This document shows, piece by piece, positions 26,271 to 34,591 of a stretch of DNA of 64,000 nucleotides. The stretch spans positions 186,001-250,000 of the forward strand of contig CALOAX010000011.1 of NCBI GenBank assembly GCA_942491485.1. The letters are read 5' to 3'. Under the pieces are notes generated by a model, which saw nothing but the letters and a program-made list of their open reading frames with translations, was not told the origin of the DNA and ran no database searches. The position numbers and the translations under genes were made by a program. The stretch comes from Desulfoluna sp942491485. Its GTDB lineage: Bacteria > Desulfobacterota > Desulfobacteria > Desulfobacterales > Desulfolunaceae. Position 1 is the first letter of the stretch. The number at the start of each line of letters is the position of its first letter.

Positions 26271-27049
26271 CACGCCCTCCCCTGCCCGAGGAACCCGGTG
26301 AGGGGAGAGGATGCCGAGGCAAGCGTGCGCGTTGCGCCCGGACCGGCAAGGTACGCGGCACGCCCCGCTGTAACCGCCTGGCCAAAGGCGCGTCCCATGG
26401 AGACGGGGTCGCTGGACGATGCAATGGCCGTGTTGACAAGGCAGGCCGCAGCTCCCATCTCCATGGCCTCGCACGCCTGGGAGGGTTTGCCAATCCCAGC
26501 GTCTACGATGATCGGAAGGGAAATCTCATCGATGAGGATCTGGGTCATCTCACGGGTTCGCAAACCCCGATTGGTGCCAATGGGCGCCCCCAGGGGCATG
26601 ACGGCAGCTGCTCCGGCATCCACCATGCGCCGTGCGTCCATCAGATCCGGGTTCATATAAGGAAAGACCTGAAACCCCTCCTTGGCGAGTACCTCGGTTG
26701 CCTTGGTGGTCTCCAGGTTATCGGGAAGCAGGTAGCGCTGGTCACTGATCACCTCGATCTTGATCCAGTCCCCGCATCCGGCGGCACGGGCCAGCCGGGC
26801 AATGCGTACGGCCTCTTCGGCATTTCGGGCACCGGAGGTGTTGGGCAAGAGCACCATGTGGTCGGGGATGTGCTTCATCACGTTGTCTGTTTCCGATGCA
26901 AAATCCACGCGCCGCAGGGCCACGGTGATTACCTGGGAGCCCGACGCCCCGCACACATCAGGAATCATGCCATCTGCAGGGTACTTCCCTGTGCCGATCA
27001 AAAGACGGCTTGCCAGTGTTTTTCCACCGATTTCAAAACAGTCTTCCAT
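26270..27049 (-). CDS. thiG: Thiazole synthase ThiG
   Basis: 259 residues forming a TIM barrel. Family landmarks: LIGTGKYP at the N-terminus, LLPNTSGARNAEEAVR near residue 67-82, WIKIEVI with the Schiff-base lysine near 95-101, and PLGAPIGTNRGL and VDAGIGKPSQACEAMEMGA near 150-190. It combines deoxyxylulose phosphate, dehydroglycine and ThiS thiocarboxylate to make the thiazole. The ATG overlaps the thiS stop; its ribosome site GGAGGAGGT also encodes the ThiS terminal glycines. Confidence 0.97.
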   Translation of the reverse strand: MEDCFEIGGKTLASRLLIGTGKYPADGMIPDVCGASGSQVITVALRRVDFASETDNVMKHIPDHMVLLPNTSGARNAEEAVRIARLARAAGCGDWIKIEVISDQRYLLPDNLETTKATEVLAKEGFQVFPYMNPDLMDARRMVDAGAAAVMPLGAPIGTNRGLRTREMTQILIDEISLPIIVDAGIGKPSQACEAMEMGAAACLVNTAIASSSDPVSMGRAFGQAVTAGRAAYLAGPGATRTLASASSPLTGFLGQGRA

Positions 27050-27249
27050 CAGGCACCTCCTCCCACAAATCGCAGAATCTCAAGTTGATCCGCCTCATCA
27101 AGGAGCACCGCACCAAAGCGGGAGCGTTCCACCACATCACCGTTGCGCTCCACTACCACGCTACCGGCTTCTAGCCCTTTGTGCTTGAGAAACGCATCAA
27201 GGGTCATGTCGACGCCGGGAAGCCTTTCTTCACTGCCATTAACCATCAT
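27049..27249 (-). CDS. thiS: Sulfur carrier protein ThiS
   Basis: 66 residues from ATG 27249, with AGGAGG 8 bases upstream. A GTG at 27258 lies in the ribosome site and is unlikely to be used. Ubiquitin-like beta-grasp protein: TLDAFLKHKGLEAGSVVVER then the C-terminal LRFVGGGA. ThiS normally ends in Gly-Gly, which is adenylated by ThiF and converted to the thiocarboxylate; here an extra Ala follows. First gene of thiS-G-H-F and closest to the TPP riboswitch. Confidence 0.93.
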   Translation of the reverse strand: MMVNGSEERLPGVDMTLDAFLKHKGLEAGSVVVERNGDVVERSRFGAVLLDEADQLEILRFVGGGA

Positions 27250-27462
27250 AAAAGACACCTCCTGTGGCCCCTGGACCTTTCACGCAAGGGAGACAGCGCA
27301 AAAGGAAATTCCAGTTCCGGGCGATATACCGGAGGTTCGATAACGATAAGGGGAGATGCCGATGGAACTCCGGTTCCTCGGCGTGGGTGGGATGAGCCTG
27401 TTGGGGAAGGGTTGCAGAACCTTTATTTGGTGAGTGGATCTAAGGTTCGGGCCCGGGGAGGC

Positions 27463-27491
27463 CAAAAAAAAGGCCACCCGAAGGCAGCCTT
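27463..27491 (-). terminator. Intrinsic terminator in the thiS leader
   Basis: On the minus strand AAGGCTGCC, a TTCG loop and GGTGGCCTT form a 9-bp stem with two G-U pairs, followed by a run of eight T. It lies between the riboswitch and thiS, so it probably acts as the expression platform that stops transcription when thiamine pyrophosphate is bound. Confidence 0.85.
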
Positions 27492-27541
27492 AAAAAGCTT
27501 GGATCACCGCTTTGCAGCGTTGTGACACGAACTTGTATGTG

Positions 27542-27622
27542 GGCTTCCCTACGGCAGTACGAACTGCGTCAGGTTCAAAGGGTTGGATATCTCCGTCTCA
27601 GCCCCTGTCGGGGCACCCCCAG
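27542..27622 (-). promoter_or_regulatory. TPP riboswitch (THI element) upstream of thiS
   Basis: Read on the minus strand, the aptamer has all conserved blocks in order: GGGGGTGCC, a short variable stem, GGCTGAGA (pyrimidine-sensing loop), then CCCTTTGAACCTGA, and the closing TACTGCCGTAGGGAAGC. The thiM-like consensus is matched closely. It should bind thiamine pyrophosphate and control thiS-G-H-F, and perhaps thiE-C, through the terminator at 27463-27491. Confidence 0.95.
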
Positions 27623-28083
27623 CTAAATTGCACGATAAATTGTGCTTTCTTGTAGCACCTCTCCATCGGGCATGCAAGCAAAACCCAAAGGCGTGACCGA
27701 AAGGTCCCCGGCAATTGCCGAAGGGCACCAAAGACCAAAGCAGCGGCCAATTGGAAGGGACGGAGGCTAAAAGGCCCCGGTATTTGCCAGTCCTGTCCCC
27801 TGTGAAACCCACCCCTTGGGATGGGTCAATGATAAGGTTCGTCACCGCCATCCTTTTTCCTGTATTGACCCGGCGGTACCATTCCGGTATAACTATCTAA
27901 GATTTAACCCATTGAAGCCCTTGCCTCCCAATCATATTCATTTCGTGCACACCCCTTCAAGCCGAGTTCCTAAATCACCGAGTGTCACCATTTCCGTGCC
28001 TTCACTGTTCCCTTTTGCATCCCCTTTCTCTGCTGCACCCCCTGTTTATTGATGATAAAACGTTCCCTCATGAGAATTTAACA

Positions 28084-28111
28084 TTGACAATCATATGCTT
28101 TTGTATATATT
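28084..28111 (+). promoter_or_regulatory. Sigma-70-type promoter for fusA
   Basis: TTGACA at 28084-28089, a 16-base AT-rich spacer and TATATT at 28106-28111. A start near 28118 would give a leader of about 190 bases before the fusA ATG at 28310. Confidence 0.65.
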
Positions 28112-28209
28112 CGGTGCCCTTGATTGCTCCTGACGCCGACCTTTTGTCTGGTCTAAGCAAACAAAACACCAAGAGCAAAACCTGGAAAGGATCGTTAAAC
28201 CGGGGTAAC

Positions 28210-28256
28210 GTGTGACTCACACCCACCGGAAAGGGAATGATACGTACTTCATTCCC
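28210..28256 (+). promoter_or_regulatory. Paired palindromes in the fusA leader
   Basis: GTGTGACTCACAC at 28210-28222 is a perfect 6-base-arm palindrome. GGGAATGA (28233-28240) and TCATTCCC (28249-28256) form a perfect inverted repeat around TACGTACT. Both fall between the predicted promoter and the fusA ribosome site and could be an operator or an RNA structure. Confidence 0.5.
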
Positions 28257-28309
28257 TACGGGTATGTCACGTGCTGCCTCGATCGTTTTTTCAAGAAGGA
28301 TACGTGACA

Positions 28310-30394
28310 ATGAAGACCGACTTGCAGAAAGTAAGAAACATAGGCATCAGCGCCCACATCGACTCCGGGAAGACCACCCTGACCGAGCGCATTCTCTTTT
28401 ACACCGACAGGATTCACGCTATCCACGATGTAAAGGGCAAAGACGGCGTCGGCGCCACCATGGACTCCATGGAACTTGAGAAAGAAAGGGGCATCACCAT
28501 TGCCTCCGCAGCCACCTACTGCGAATGGAAGGGACACGAGATCAACATCATCGACACCCCGGGCCACGTTGACTTCACCATCGAAGTTGAGCGTTCCCTG
28601 CGTGTTCTTGACGGTGCCATTCTTGTTCTCTGCTCTGTGTCCGGTGTTCAGTCACAGTCCATCACCGTTGACGCTCAGATGAAGCGTTACAAGGTGCCCT
28701 GCATTGCCTTCGTTAACAAGTGTGACCGAAGCGGCGCAAACCCCTTCCGAGTCATCGGACAGCTCAACGAAAAGCTCGGTCATAACGCCGTAGCCATGCA
28801 GCTGCCCATCGGCCTTGAGGACAACCACAACGGTGTTGTGGACCTTCTCAACATGAAGGCTTACTACTTTGATGGCGACAACGGTGAAGACATCCGTGTG
28901 GAAGAGATCCCCGCGGAGCTCGCAGATGAAGCCAAGGCCAAGCGCGAAGAGCTCATCGACCAGGCTTCTCTTTTCTCCGAAGCCCTCACCGATGCCATTC
29001 TCGAAGAAGCTGAGATCACTGAAGAGATGATCGTTGAAGCCGTTCGCGTAGGTACCATCCAGCGTCAGATCACCCCCGTTTTCATGGGTTCTGCATACAA
29101 GAACAAAGCAGTTCAGCCCCTCCTCGACGCGGTGACCCGCTACCTGCCCACCCCCGATGACATCCACAACGAAGCCCTCGACCTCGATGCCGAAGAGGCT
29201 CCCGTTGTGCTTGAAGGCGACAAAAACAAGCCCACCGTGGCCCTTGCCTTCAAGCTGGAAGACGGACAGTACGGTCAGCTCACCTATATCCGTGTGTACC
29301 AGGGCAGCCTGAAAAAAGGCGACACCGTCAACAACTCCAAAAACGGTCGTAAGATCAAGGTTGGACGACTGGTTCGCATGCACGCCTCTGAGATGGAAGA
29401 CATCACCGAAGTGTCCGCAGGCTACATCGGCGCCCTCTTTGGTGTTGACTGCGCCTCCGGAGACACCTTCGTGGACCCGGCCATCAACTACTCCATGATG
29501 AGCATGTTCGTTCCTGAGCCCGTTATCTCTCTGTCCATCACCCCCAAGGACAACAAAGCTCAGATCAACATGAGTAAGGCCCTCAACCGTTTCACCAAAG
29601 AGGACCCCACCTTCCGCTCCTTCATCGATGATGAGACCAACGAAACCATCATCGAAGGCATGGGCGAACTTCACCTTGAAGTGTACGTCGAGCGTATGAA
29701 GCGTGAGTACAATGCAGAGGTAGAGACCGGTAAGCCCCGTGTTGCATACCGAGAAACCATTACCCAGCGTGCTGAATTTGACTACACCCACAAGAAGCAG
29801 ACGGGTGGTTCCGGCCAGTTCGGTAAGGTTATGGGTTTCATTGAACCCCTTGAAGACGAGCTGTTCAGCTTCGAAAGCAAGGTTGTGGGCGGACGCATCC
29901 CCACCCAGTTCATCCCCTCCTGTGAAAAGGGTTTCAACAGCTGCATGGCCAAGGGTCCCAAGCTTGAGTTCCCTGTTACCGGTGTCGCTGTAACCCTCGT
30001 CGATGGTGGCTTCCACGCGGTTGACTCTTCTGAGATGGCATTCCAGGCTGCGGCACGTGGCGCCTTCAAGCAGGCCTACGAAAGAGCCAAGCCAGTTATC
30101 CAGGAACCCATCATGAAAGTCGAGATTGAGACCCCCAATGAGTTCCAGGGTCCATGTATGGGCTTGATTAACCAGCGCCGTGGTATTATCCTTGGTTCAC
30201 AGGACGAAGGAACCATGAGCCGTATTGAAGCTCATGTTCCCCTTGCTGAGATGTTCGGTTTCTCCACCGTGCTTCGATCTTCCACCCAGGGCAAAGCCCA
30301 GTACACCATGGAGTTCAGCTCCTACAAGACTGTGCCTGCCTCCGTGTCGGAAGACATCGAAAAAACCGTACGCGAAGAGAGAGCCGCCAAGTAG
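28310..30394 (+). CDS. fusA: Elongation factor G (spd/mitochondrial-like type)
   Basis: 694 residues from ATG 28310, with AAGGA 9 bases upstream; the frame upstream adds 13 unlikely residues. G1 loop is AHIDSGKT rather than the AHIDAGKT of standard EF-G; later motifs are RGITI (switch), DTPGHVDFT (G3) and NKCD (G4, normally NKMD). The opening through ERGITIASAATY closely follows the mtEFG1/spdEFG family of spirochaetes, planctomycetes and delta-type bacteria. It drives translocation on the ribosome. It lies alone, not in the str operon with rpsL/rpsG/tuf. A small ATPase gene follows 120 bases downstream. A second, standard EF-G may exist elsewhere. Confidence 0.96.
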   Translation: MKTDLQKVRNIGISAHIDSGKTTLTERILFYTDRIHAIHDVKGKDGVGATMDSMELEKERGITIASAATYCEWKGHEINIIDTPGHVDFTIEVERSLRVLDGAILVLCSVSGVQSQSITVDAQMKRYKVPCIAFVNKCDRSGANPFRVIGQLNEKLGHNAVAMQLPIGLEDNHNGVVDLLNMKAYYFDGDNGEDIRVEEIPAELADEAKAKREELIDQASLFSEALTDAILEEAEITEEMIVEAVRVGTIQRQITPVFMGSAYKNKAVQPLLDAVTRYLPTPDDIHNEALDLDAEEAPVVLEGDKNKPTVALAFKLEDGQYGQLTYIRVYQGSLKKGDTVNNSKNGRKIKVGRLVRMHASEMEDITEVSAGYIGALFGVDCASGDTFVDPAINYSMMSMFVPEPVISLSITPKDNKAQINMSKALNRFTKEDPTFRSFIDDETNETIIEGMGELHLEVYVERMKREYNAEVETGKPRVAYRETITQRAEFDYTHKKQTGGSGQFGKVMGFIEPLEDELFSFESKVVGGRIPTQFIPSCEKGFNSCMAKGPKLEFPVTGVAVTLVDGGFHAVDSSEMAFQAAARGAFKQAYERAKPVIQEPIMKVEIETPNEFQGPCMGLINQRRGIILGSQDEGTMSRIEAHVPLAEMFGFSTVLRSSTQGKAQYTMEFSSYKTVPASVSEDIEKTVREERAAK

Positions 30395-30514
30395 CCTTGA
30401 TGGTCAACATCACCCGGTGGCTGCCGAACATCCAGATGTTGGTTGGGAGGACTGCCGGGTTGATACCATGGGGGTCATTTTTGAGTGCGAACCTCAGCGA
30501 CGAGAGAGGATACT

Positions 30515-31201
30515 ATGACTAAGAAGGAATTGATCTTCAAAAACCCCTTCGGTGCCCTGGGCATCGACTGCGACGACATGATCAATGATGGAGGACTCGG
30601 TGCCGTAATGGCCCGTGCCGGTATCGGCAAAACCTCCCTGGTGGTGCAAATGGCCCTCCACGCCATGGCCCGCGGGAAGAATGTTCTCCATGTCAGCCTT
30701 GAAGAACCCGCACAAAAGGTAAACATCTGGTACAACGAGATGTTCACCAACCTGGCGGATCTGAACCGTGTGGAAGAGCCTCAGTCAGCGTATGACGAGA
30801 TCCTTCCCCACCGAATGATCCTGACCATGAATGTAGACGGTTTCTCCGTGGCTCGGCTGGAAGAGCGCGTCAACGACCTCATCGAACAGGGCATCTTCAA
30901 GCCCGATATGATGATCATTGACGGCTACCCCTTCGAAGAGAAAAACCGAACCGATATGGAAGAGCTGAAGGCTCTGGTCTCCACCATCGGCTCCTTTGCC
31001 CTCTTCACTGTCAAGACTCACCGTCACGAAGCGCCAGCTGAAAACGGCCTGCCCGTCCAGCTCAACAGTATCGATGACATTTTCTCCACCCTGCTCCAGA
31101 TTATCCCTGAGGACAACACGATTTTCGTGAAGTCCATCAAGGGCACCAAGGCGGGTGAAGACACAGCCGTCCTCGACCCCGAGACCATGATTATCCGGTA
31201 A
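30515..31201 (+). CDS. Single-domain RecA/KaiC-like ATPase
   Basis: 228 residues from ATG 30515, which has AGAGAGGA just upstream. Walker A ARAGIGKTS lies at 33-41 and a Walker B strand with MMIIDGYPF near residue 130. The segment VLHVSLEEPAQKVNIWYNEM is like the KaiC/RadA/DnaB core helices after Walker A. No DNA-binding or second domain is present. Cytoplasmic. It follows fusA with an intrinsic terminator after it, so the two may share a transcript. Function unknown; a signalling or DNA/RNA-associated ATPase are both possible. Confidence 0.8.
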   Translation: MTKKELIFKNPFGALGIDCDDMINDGGLGAVMARAGIGKTSLVVQMALHAMARGKNVLHVSLEEPAQKVNIWYNEMFTNLADLNRVEEPQSAYDEILPHRMILTMNVDGFSVARLEERVNDLIEQGIFKPDMMIIDGYPFEEKNRTDMEELKALVSTIGSFALFTVKTHRHEAPAENGLPVQLNSIDDIFSTLLQIIPEDNTIFVKSIKGTKAGEDTAVLDPETMIIR

Positions 31202-31283
31202 CGGGAGTTAAGCTGCTGCTGCGGCGTTTTGACCGCAGACACAAGATCTCTTGAGGGTTCAGGGCAGACCATGCCCATCCCTT

Positions 31284-31319
31284 AAAAAAAAGGCACTCCG
31301 ATTCGGGGTGCCTTTTTTT
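31284..31319 (+). terminator. Intrinsic terminator after the RecA-like gene
   Basis: AGGCACTCCG (31291-31300), loop ATT, CGGGGTGCCT (31304-31313) with one G-U pair, then seven T. An A-run on the other side could also serve the opposite strand. It closes the fusA transcript. Confidence 0.9.
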
Positions 31320-31504
31320 GTTTCGCTCGTCTTTGGTCAGGGCCAGTTAGGGCCACCCAACAAACAGACACAGATGTCTCGCAGAGATGCCGCTGTGATT
31401 TAACCCGAGGATTAAGGGGTAAAGCGCTTCAACAATGGCTCACCTTACCGCCGGAGCCATCTTTTATTTTACCGCGCCCTTACCCGAAAACCCCGCCATA
31501 ACAA
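31320..31504. other. Gap with a degraded repeat end
   Basis: No gene. CTCACCTTACCGCCGGAGCC near 31440-31459 is a degenerate end of the modular GCCTCCGGCGGC element, placed downstream of the minus-strand diguanylate cyclase. Confidence 0.4.
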
Positions 31505-32926
31505 CTATTCAGGGTCCGTGGTGTCCTTGGAGTCAAGGCACGCCACATCCGGACTCTCTTCTCGAGCCACCCATTGATTGCGTCCCTTCTCTTTTGCCGC
31601 GTAGAGAGCTCGGTCCGCCATTCGGATCAACTCTTCTGCGCAGGACTCCCGGTGGGGAAGCGTGGATGCAACGCCAAGACTCAGGGTGACACAGGAAACC
31701 GTGTCTGAGTGTTCATGGGAGACAACAAGCTCTTCGACGTTGCGCCTCATCACCTCGGCAACATGCCGGGCACCGTTCAAATCCGTATGGGGAAGGATCA
31801 CCACGAACTCTTCGCCACCGTAACGTGCCACAAGGTCACTGGAGCGGTGAATGCAGGATGTCAGAGTCTCTGCGACCTGAACCAGGCACCTGTCCCCCGC
31901 CTGATGACCGTAGGTATCGTTGTACAGCTTAAAGTTGTCGATATCGCAGAGAATCACTGACAGAGATGCTTTTTCCCGGGTATGGCGACTCCATTCGTCG
32001 GCCATACACTCATCAAAGTGACGTCGGTTGGAAATACGGGTCAACCCATCCAGAATAGATGCCAGGCGAAGCTCTTCATTGACGCGTTTCAACTCTTTTT
32101 CAACCCGAACCGTTCGGGAGACGTCGATACAGAATCCGTAGAACCCATTCACACGCCCCGAAGCATTGCGTGTTATCTGGCCATAACACAAGGCCCAGAC
32201 AAAGCCACCGTCCCTTCTCTTCAACCGGCACCTGAACCGGCTCAGCTGTTCGCCTTCGTAGAGTTGGAACAAATAAGCTTCGCCCTGTTCCGGCTCGGCA
32301 AAGAACGATCTCACATCCTTGATGGCGGAGATAAGATGTTTGGACGATTCATAGCCCAGCATCCAGGAGAGCTCGGGGTTCGCCACAAGAACATGCTGCC
32401 TGATATCCGCCTGAAAAATCCCGATGGGAGAGCTGCTGAAAAGGTCTATCGCCTCCTGACGCACATGGTTGAGGTCATTGACAGCAAGCATCTGCTCTGT
32501 AACATCCTTAACCAGTACTGCCAGGCCCTTGCCCCCGGACTCCCGGGCCGTTGACACGGCGTACCAGCGGCAGATGAGAACATCTCCGTGCTTGCCCTCG
32601 CATGAGGTGGACACCTCTGAGATGTCAGCCCCCCTTAAGCTTGCCTTGAAAAAGCCCCGAAGTGTCTCCCCCTCTTCCGCTGAGGGTACCAGGCAACACA
32701 AGTGACGGCCCGTCATTTCCTCTGAGTTATAACCGAACAGACTCTCGGCACAACTGTCCCACTGAGAGATATTCCCGTTCGGTTCAAGCCCGATGCATGC
32801 CACGCCCGCTTTGGACTGAAGGCGTGACTGGACCGACATATCGTCCACCCCCACACCTTCCCCACCCACCTGACACGGCTCCGCCGTCTCAGGCCCCTCT
32901 TCTTCCACCAACCATTTTTCAAGCAC
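31505..32926 (-). CDS. PAS-PAS-GGDEF diguanylate cyclase
   Basis: 473 residues from GTG 32926, chosen because GGAGG lies 6 bases upstream; a GTG at 32992 would add 22 residues. Two PAS-like sensor domains (about residues 40-150 and 160-290) precede a GGDEF domain with the active-site motif RYGGEEFV and the ILCDIDNFKLYNDTYGHQAGD strand (core CDIDNFK). An inhibitory RxxD site upstream of GGEEF is not obvious. It makes cyclic di-GMP from GTP. No membrane span, so likely a cytoplasmic sensor. The neighbouring zinc-binding gene gives no clear link. Confidence 0.92.
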   Translation of the reverse strand: MLEKWLVEEEGPETAEPCQVGGEGVGVDDMSVQSRLQSKAGVACIGLEPNGNISQWDSCAESLFGYNSEEMTGRHLCCLVPSAEEGETLRGFFKASLRGADISEVSTSCEGKHGDVLICRWYAVSTARESGGKGLAVLVKDVTEQMLAVNDLNHVRQEAIDLFSSSPIGIFQADIRQHVLVANPELSWMLGYESSKHLISAIKDVRSFFAEPEQGEAYLFQLYEGEQLSRFRCRLKRRDGGFVWALCYGQITRNASGRVNGFYGFCIDVSRTVRVEKELKRVNEELRLASILDGLTRISNRRHFDECMADEWSRHTREKASLSVILCDIDNFKLYNDTYGHQAGDRCLVQVAETLTSCIHRSSDLVARYGGEEFVVILPHTDLNGARHVAEVMRRNVEELVVSHEHSDTVSCVTLSLGVASTLPHRESCAEELIRMADRALYAAKEKGRNQWVAREESPDVACLDSKDTTDPE

Positions 32927-33111
32927 CCTTTTCCTCCAGCCCGGAATCCCCCTTGCTTTGAAGCCACCATAAACCACAGAAACATTTACCACAATTCCTT
33001 ACCACAGGCCAGAAATCAAAAACGGCCCTGCCCCGTTACCGGAGTAAGACCGTCAATGTTCCCCATCATAATCTGTCGTCATACCAAAGCCATACACAAC
33101 GACAAATGAAA

Positions 33112-34032
33112 TTATTCCCCCTGAGCTTTCAGCCCCCTGGCCACTGTATCGGCCATATGGCGAAGGTTTTCAAAGTAGTCAAGTGCCAGCGGATCCAGAG
33201 GAACCACCGCACCACCGACGGCTGCCGCGACCTTTTCGGCGGCATGCCTGTCGAACTGGGGCTGAACGAAGATCACCCTCACATCTTCGGCCCTGGCCTG
33301 GCCGATAAACTGGGCAAGCGCCCTGCCCTTTGGACTTTTCCCGTCCACCTCCACTGCCTTCTGCACAAGCCCGTATGCATCGGCAAAATAGCCGTACGCC
33401 GGATGGAAGACATAAAGGGTATCCCCTTCAAGGGGTGCAAGAGCTGCAGCGATATGCTGATGAAGAGCGGTGAGCTCTTTCACCAGATCATCGAATCCGG
33501 CCGCATAAACATCCCTGCCATCGGGGTCCAGAGAGATCAGGGCATCCCGCATGGTGGCCGCCTGGGTTATTACGCGCATGGGGTCAAGCCAGATATGGGG
33601 ATCCATGCCCTCATGACCGGAATCGTTGGAGTGGGCACTGTGCTCCTTCTCGTCATGGTGACCATCGTCATGATGGTGGTCTTCCCCCATGGCAAGAAGA
33701 GAAACCCCTTTACGGGTGTCCACCACCTCAAGGTTTCCTGCCATGCTCTTGATCTTGGGCATGAGGTGGGACTCAAAGGGAAGCCCGATACGGAAAAAAA
33801 TATCCGAGGATGCAAGTTTCCTCATCAAAGAGGGTTTTGGACGATACGTTGCGGGACTCTCTCCGGGCGACAACAAAACCGAGACGTCCACACGATCCCC
33901 ACCAATGCGTTCAACGAAGGTCTTCTGAGGTAAAATGCTGACAAATACCTTTGCCTCTCCCGCATCAGCACCAATGACCGTGCCCATAAGAATAATCACA
34001 GCTGCACATGCTGAACTCACCTGTTTTATCAT
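33112..34032 (-). CDS. znuA: Zinc/manganese ABC transporter substrate-binding protein
   Basis: 306 residues with a signal peptide (about 1-24). It belongs to the cluster A-I metal-binding family: VSILPQKTFVERIGGDRV near the N-terminus, a His/Asp-rich loop (about residues 115-140, HHHDDGHHDEKEHSAHS) before the DPHIWLDP motif, and FHPAYGYFADAYGL. The His-rich loop points to zinc. It should act in the periplasm, handing metal to a permease. No ZnuB or ZnuC gene is adjacent. GAGGTGAGG precedes ATG 34032. Confidence 0.93.
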   Translation of the reverse strand: MIKQVSSACAAVIILMGTVIGADAGEAKVFVSILPQKTFVERIGGDRVDVSVLLSPGESPATYRPKPSLMRKLASSDIFFRIGLPFESHLMPKIKSMAGNLEVVDTRKGVSLLAMGEDHHHDDGHHDEKEHSAHSNDSGHEGMDPHIWLDPMRVITQAATMRDALISLDPDGRDVYAAGFDDLVKELTALHQHIAAALAPLEGDTLYVFHPAYGYFADAYGLVQKAVEVDGKSPKGRALAQFIGQARAEDVRVIFVQPQFDRHAAEKVAAAVGGAVVPLDPLALDYFENLRHMADTVARGLKAQGE

Positions 34033-34095
34033 GCCTCACCTCAACCTCAGTCCACCGATACCAGCCTAAAAACAACGCTGCACCAGATGATACCA

Positions 34096-34299
34096 TCAAT
34101 TATTTTCAAACTCTTCGATCTCTTCCTGACGTTTTTCATCGGCTTCAAGCAACACCGATTCCACCTCTTTGGCTTTTTCAAGGGCCTTGATCTCCGAATC
34201 ATAAATACGCTTCTTCTTTTCGGCATCGTCACCCCCCGAACATGCGGCAAAAAAAACCAACATTGTCGCTGTCAACACAACTGCAAGTCGCTTCATCAT
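34096..34299 (-). CDS. Small lipoprotein, unknown function
   Basis: 67 residues, start ATG 34299 with AGGAG 7 bases upstream. A short signal peptide ends in a lipobox FFAAC, giving a lipidated Cys near residue 20. The mature part is a single charged helix (KRIYDSEIKALEKAKEVE), likely coiled coil, like small Lpp-type or entericidin-like lipoproteins, though no family is recognised. It lies 63 bases upstream of the zinc-binding protein and may share its transcript. Confidence 0.8.
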   Translation of the reverse strand: MMKRLAVVLTATMLVFFAACSGGDDAEKKKRIYDSEIKALEKAKEVESVLLEADEKRQEEIEEFENN

Positions 34300-34437
34300 G
34301 TTTTCTCCTAATCAGAACGTTTAAAAGGCGGGATTAAAAAACCGATGTCATACGTAAAATGTGACGTTCATCGCCAGCTGTCAACAGGATTTATCCTCCA
34401 TCGGCCAGGTATCCAAGGCAAAGCGGAGCGGTAACCC

Positions 34438-34472
34438 GCTTTCAAGGTGGCTCACCTTGCCGCCGGAGGCTT
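34438..34472 (-). repeat. GCCTCCGGCGGC element, single left end
   Basis: Plus strand CTTTCAAGGTGGCTCACCTTGCCGCCGGAGGC: the reverse of the left-end module. It lies downstream of the ato operon and upstream of the small lipoprotein gene. No partner end seen. Confidence 0.6.
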
Positions 34473-34591
34473 GCTTTTCGGAGAGAACATTGCAGATGGA
34501 TAAAGGAAACGATGGGAGCAGGGAGGGCGTAAGAGGAACCTGGAAAGGCCTATAAAAGAGACCCTCCCAGGGTTTAAAGATTGTTCACGGG

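Larger units (their letters stand above)
27623..28309. other. Divergent intergenic region thiS / fusA
   Basis: No gene seen. It should contain the minus-strand promoter for the riboswitch transcript near 27640-27700, which I could not define, and the plus-strand fusA promoter at 28084-28111 with its leader. The stretch 27800-28080 shows no other structure that I recognise. Confidence 0.5.

Noticed and set aside
27549..27851. 100-residue minus-strand frame over the TPP riboswitch
   Set aside because: It overlaps a well-conserved aptamer; its end is encoded by the riboswitch itself.
28652..30016. 454-residue minus-strand frame across fusA
   Set aside because: It mirrors the codon pattern of fusA; rich in Val/Gly/Asp/His in the way expected of antisense frames; EF-G on the plus strand is certain.
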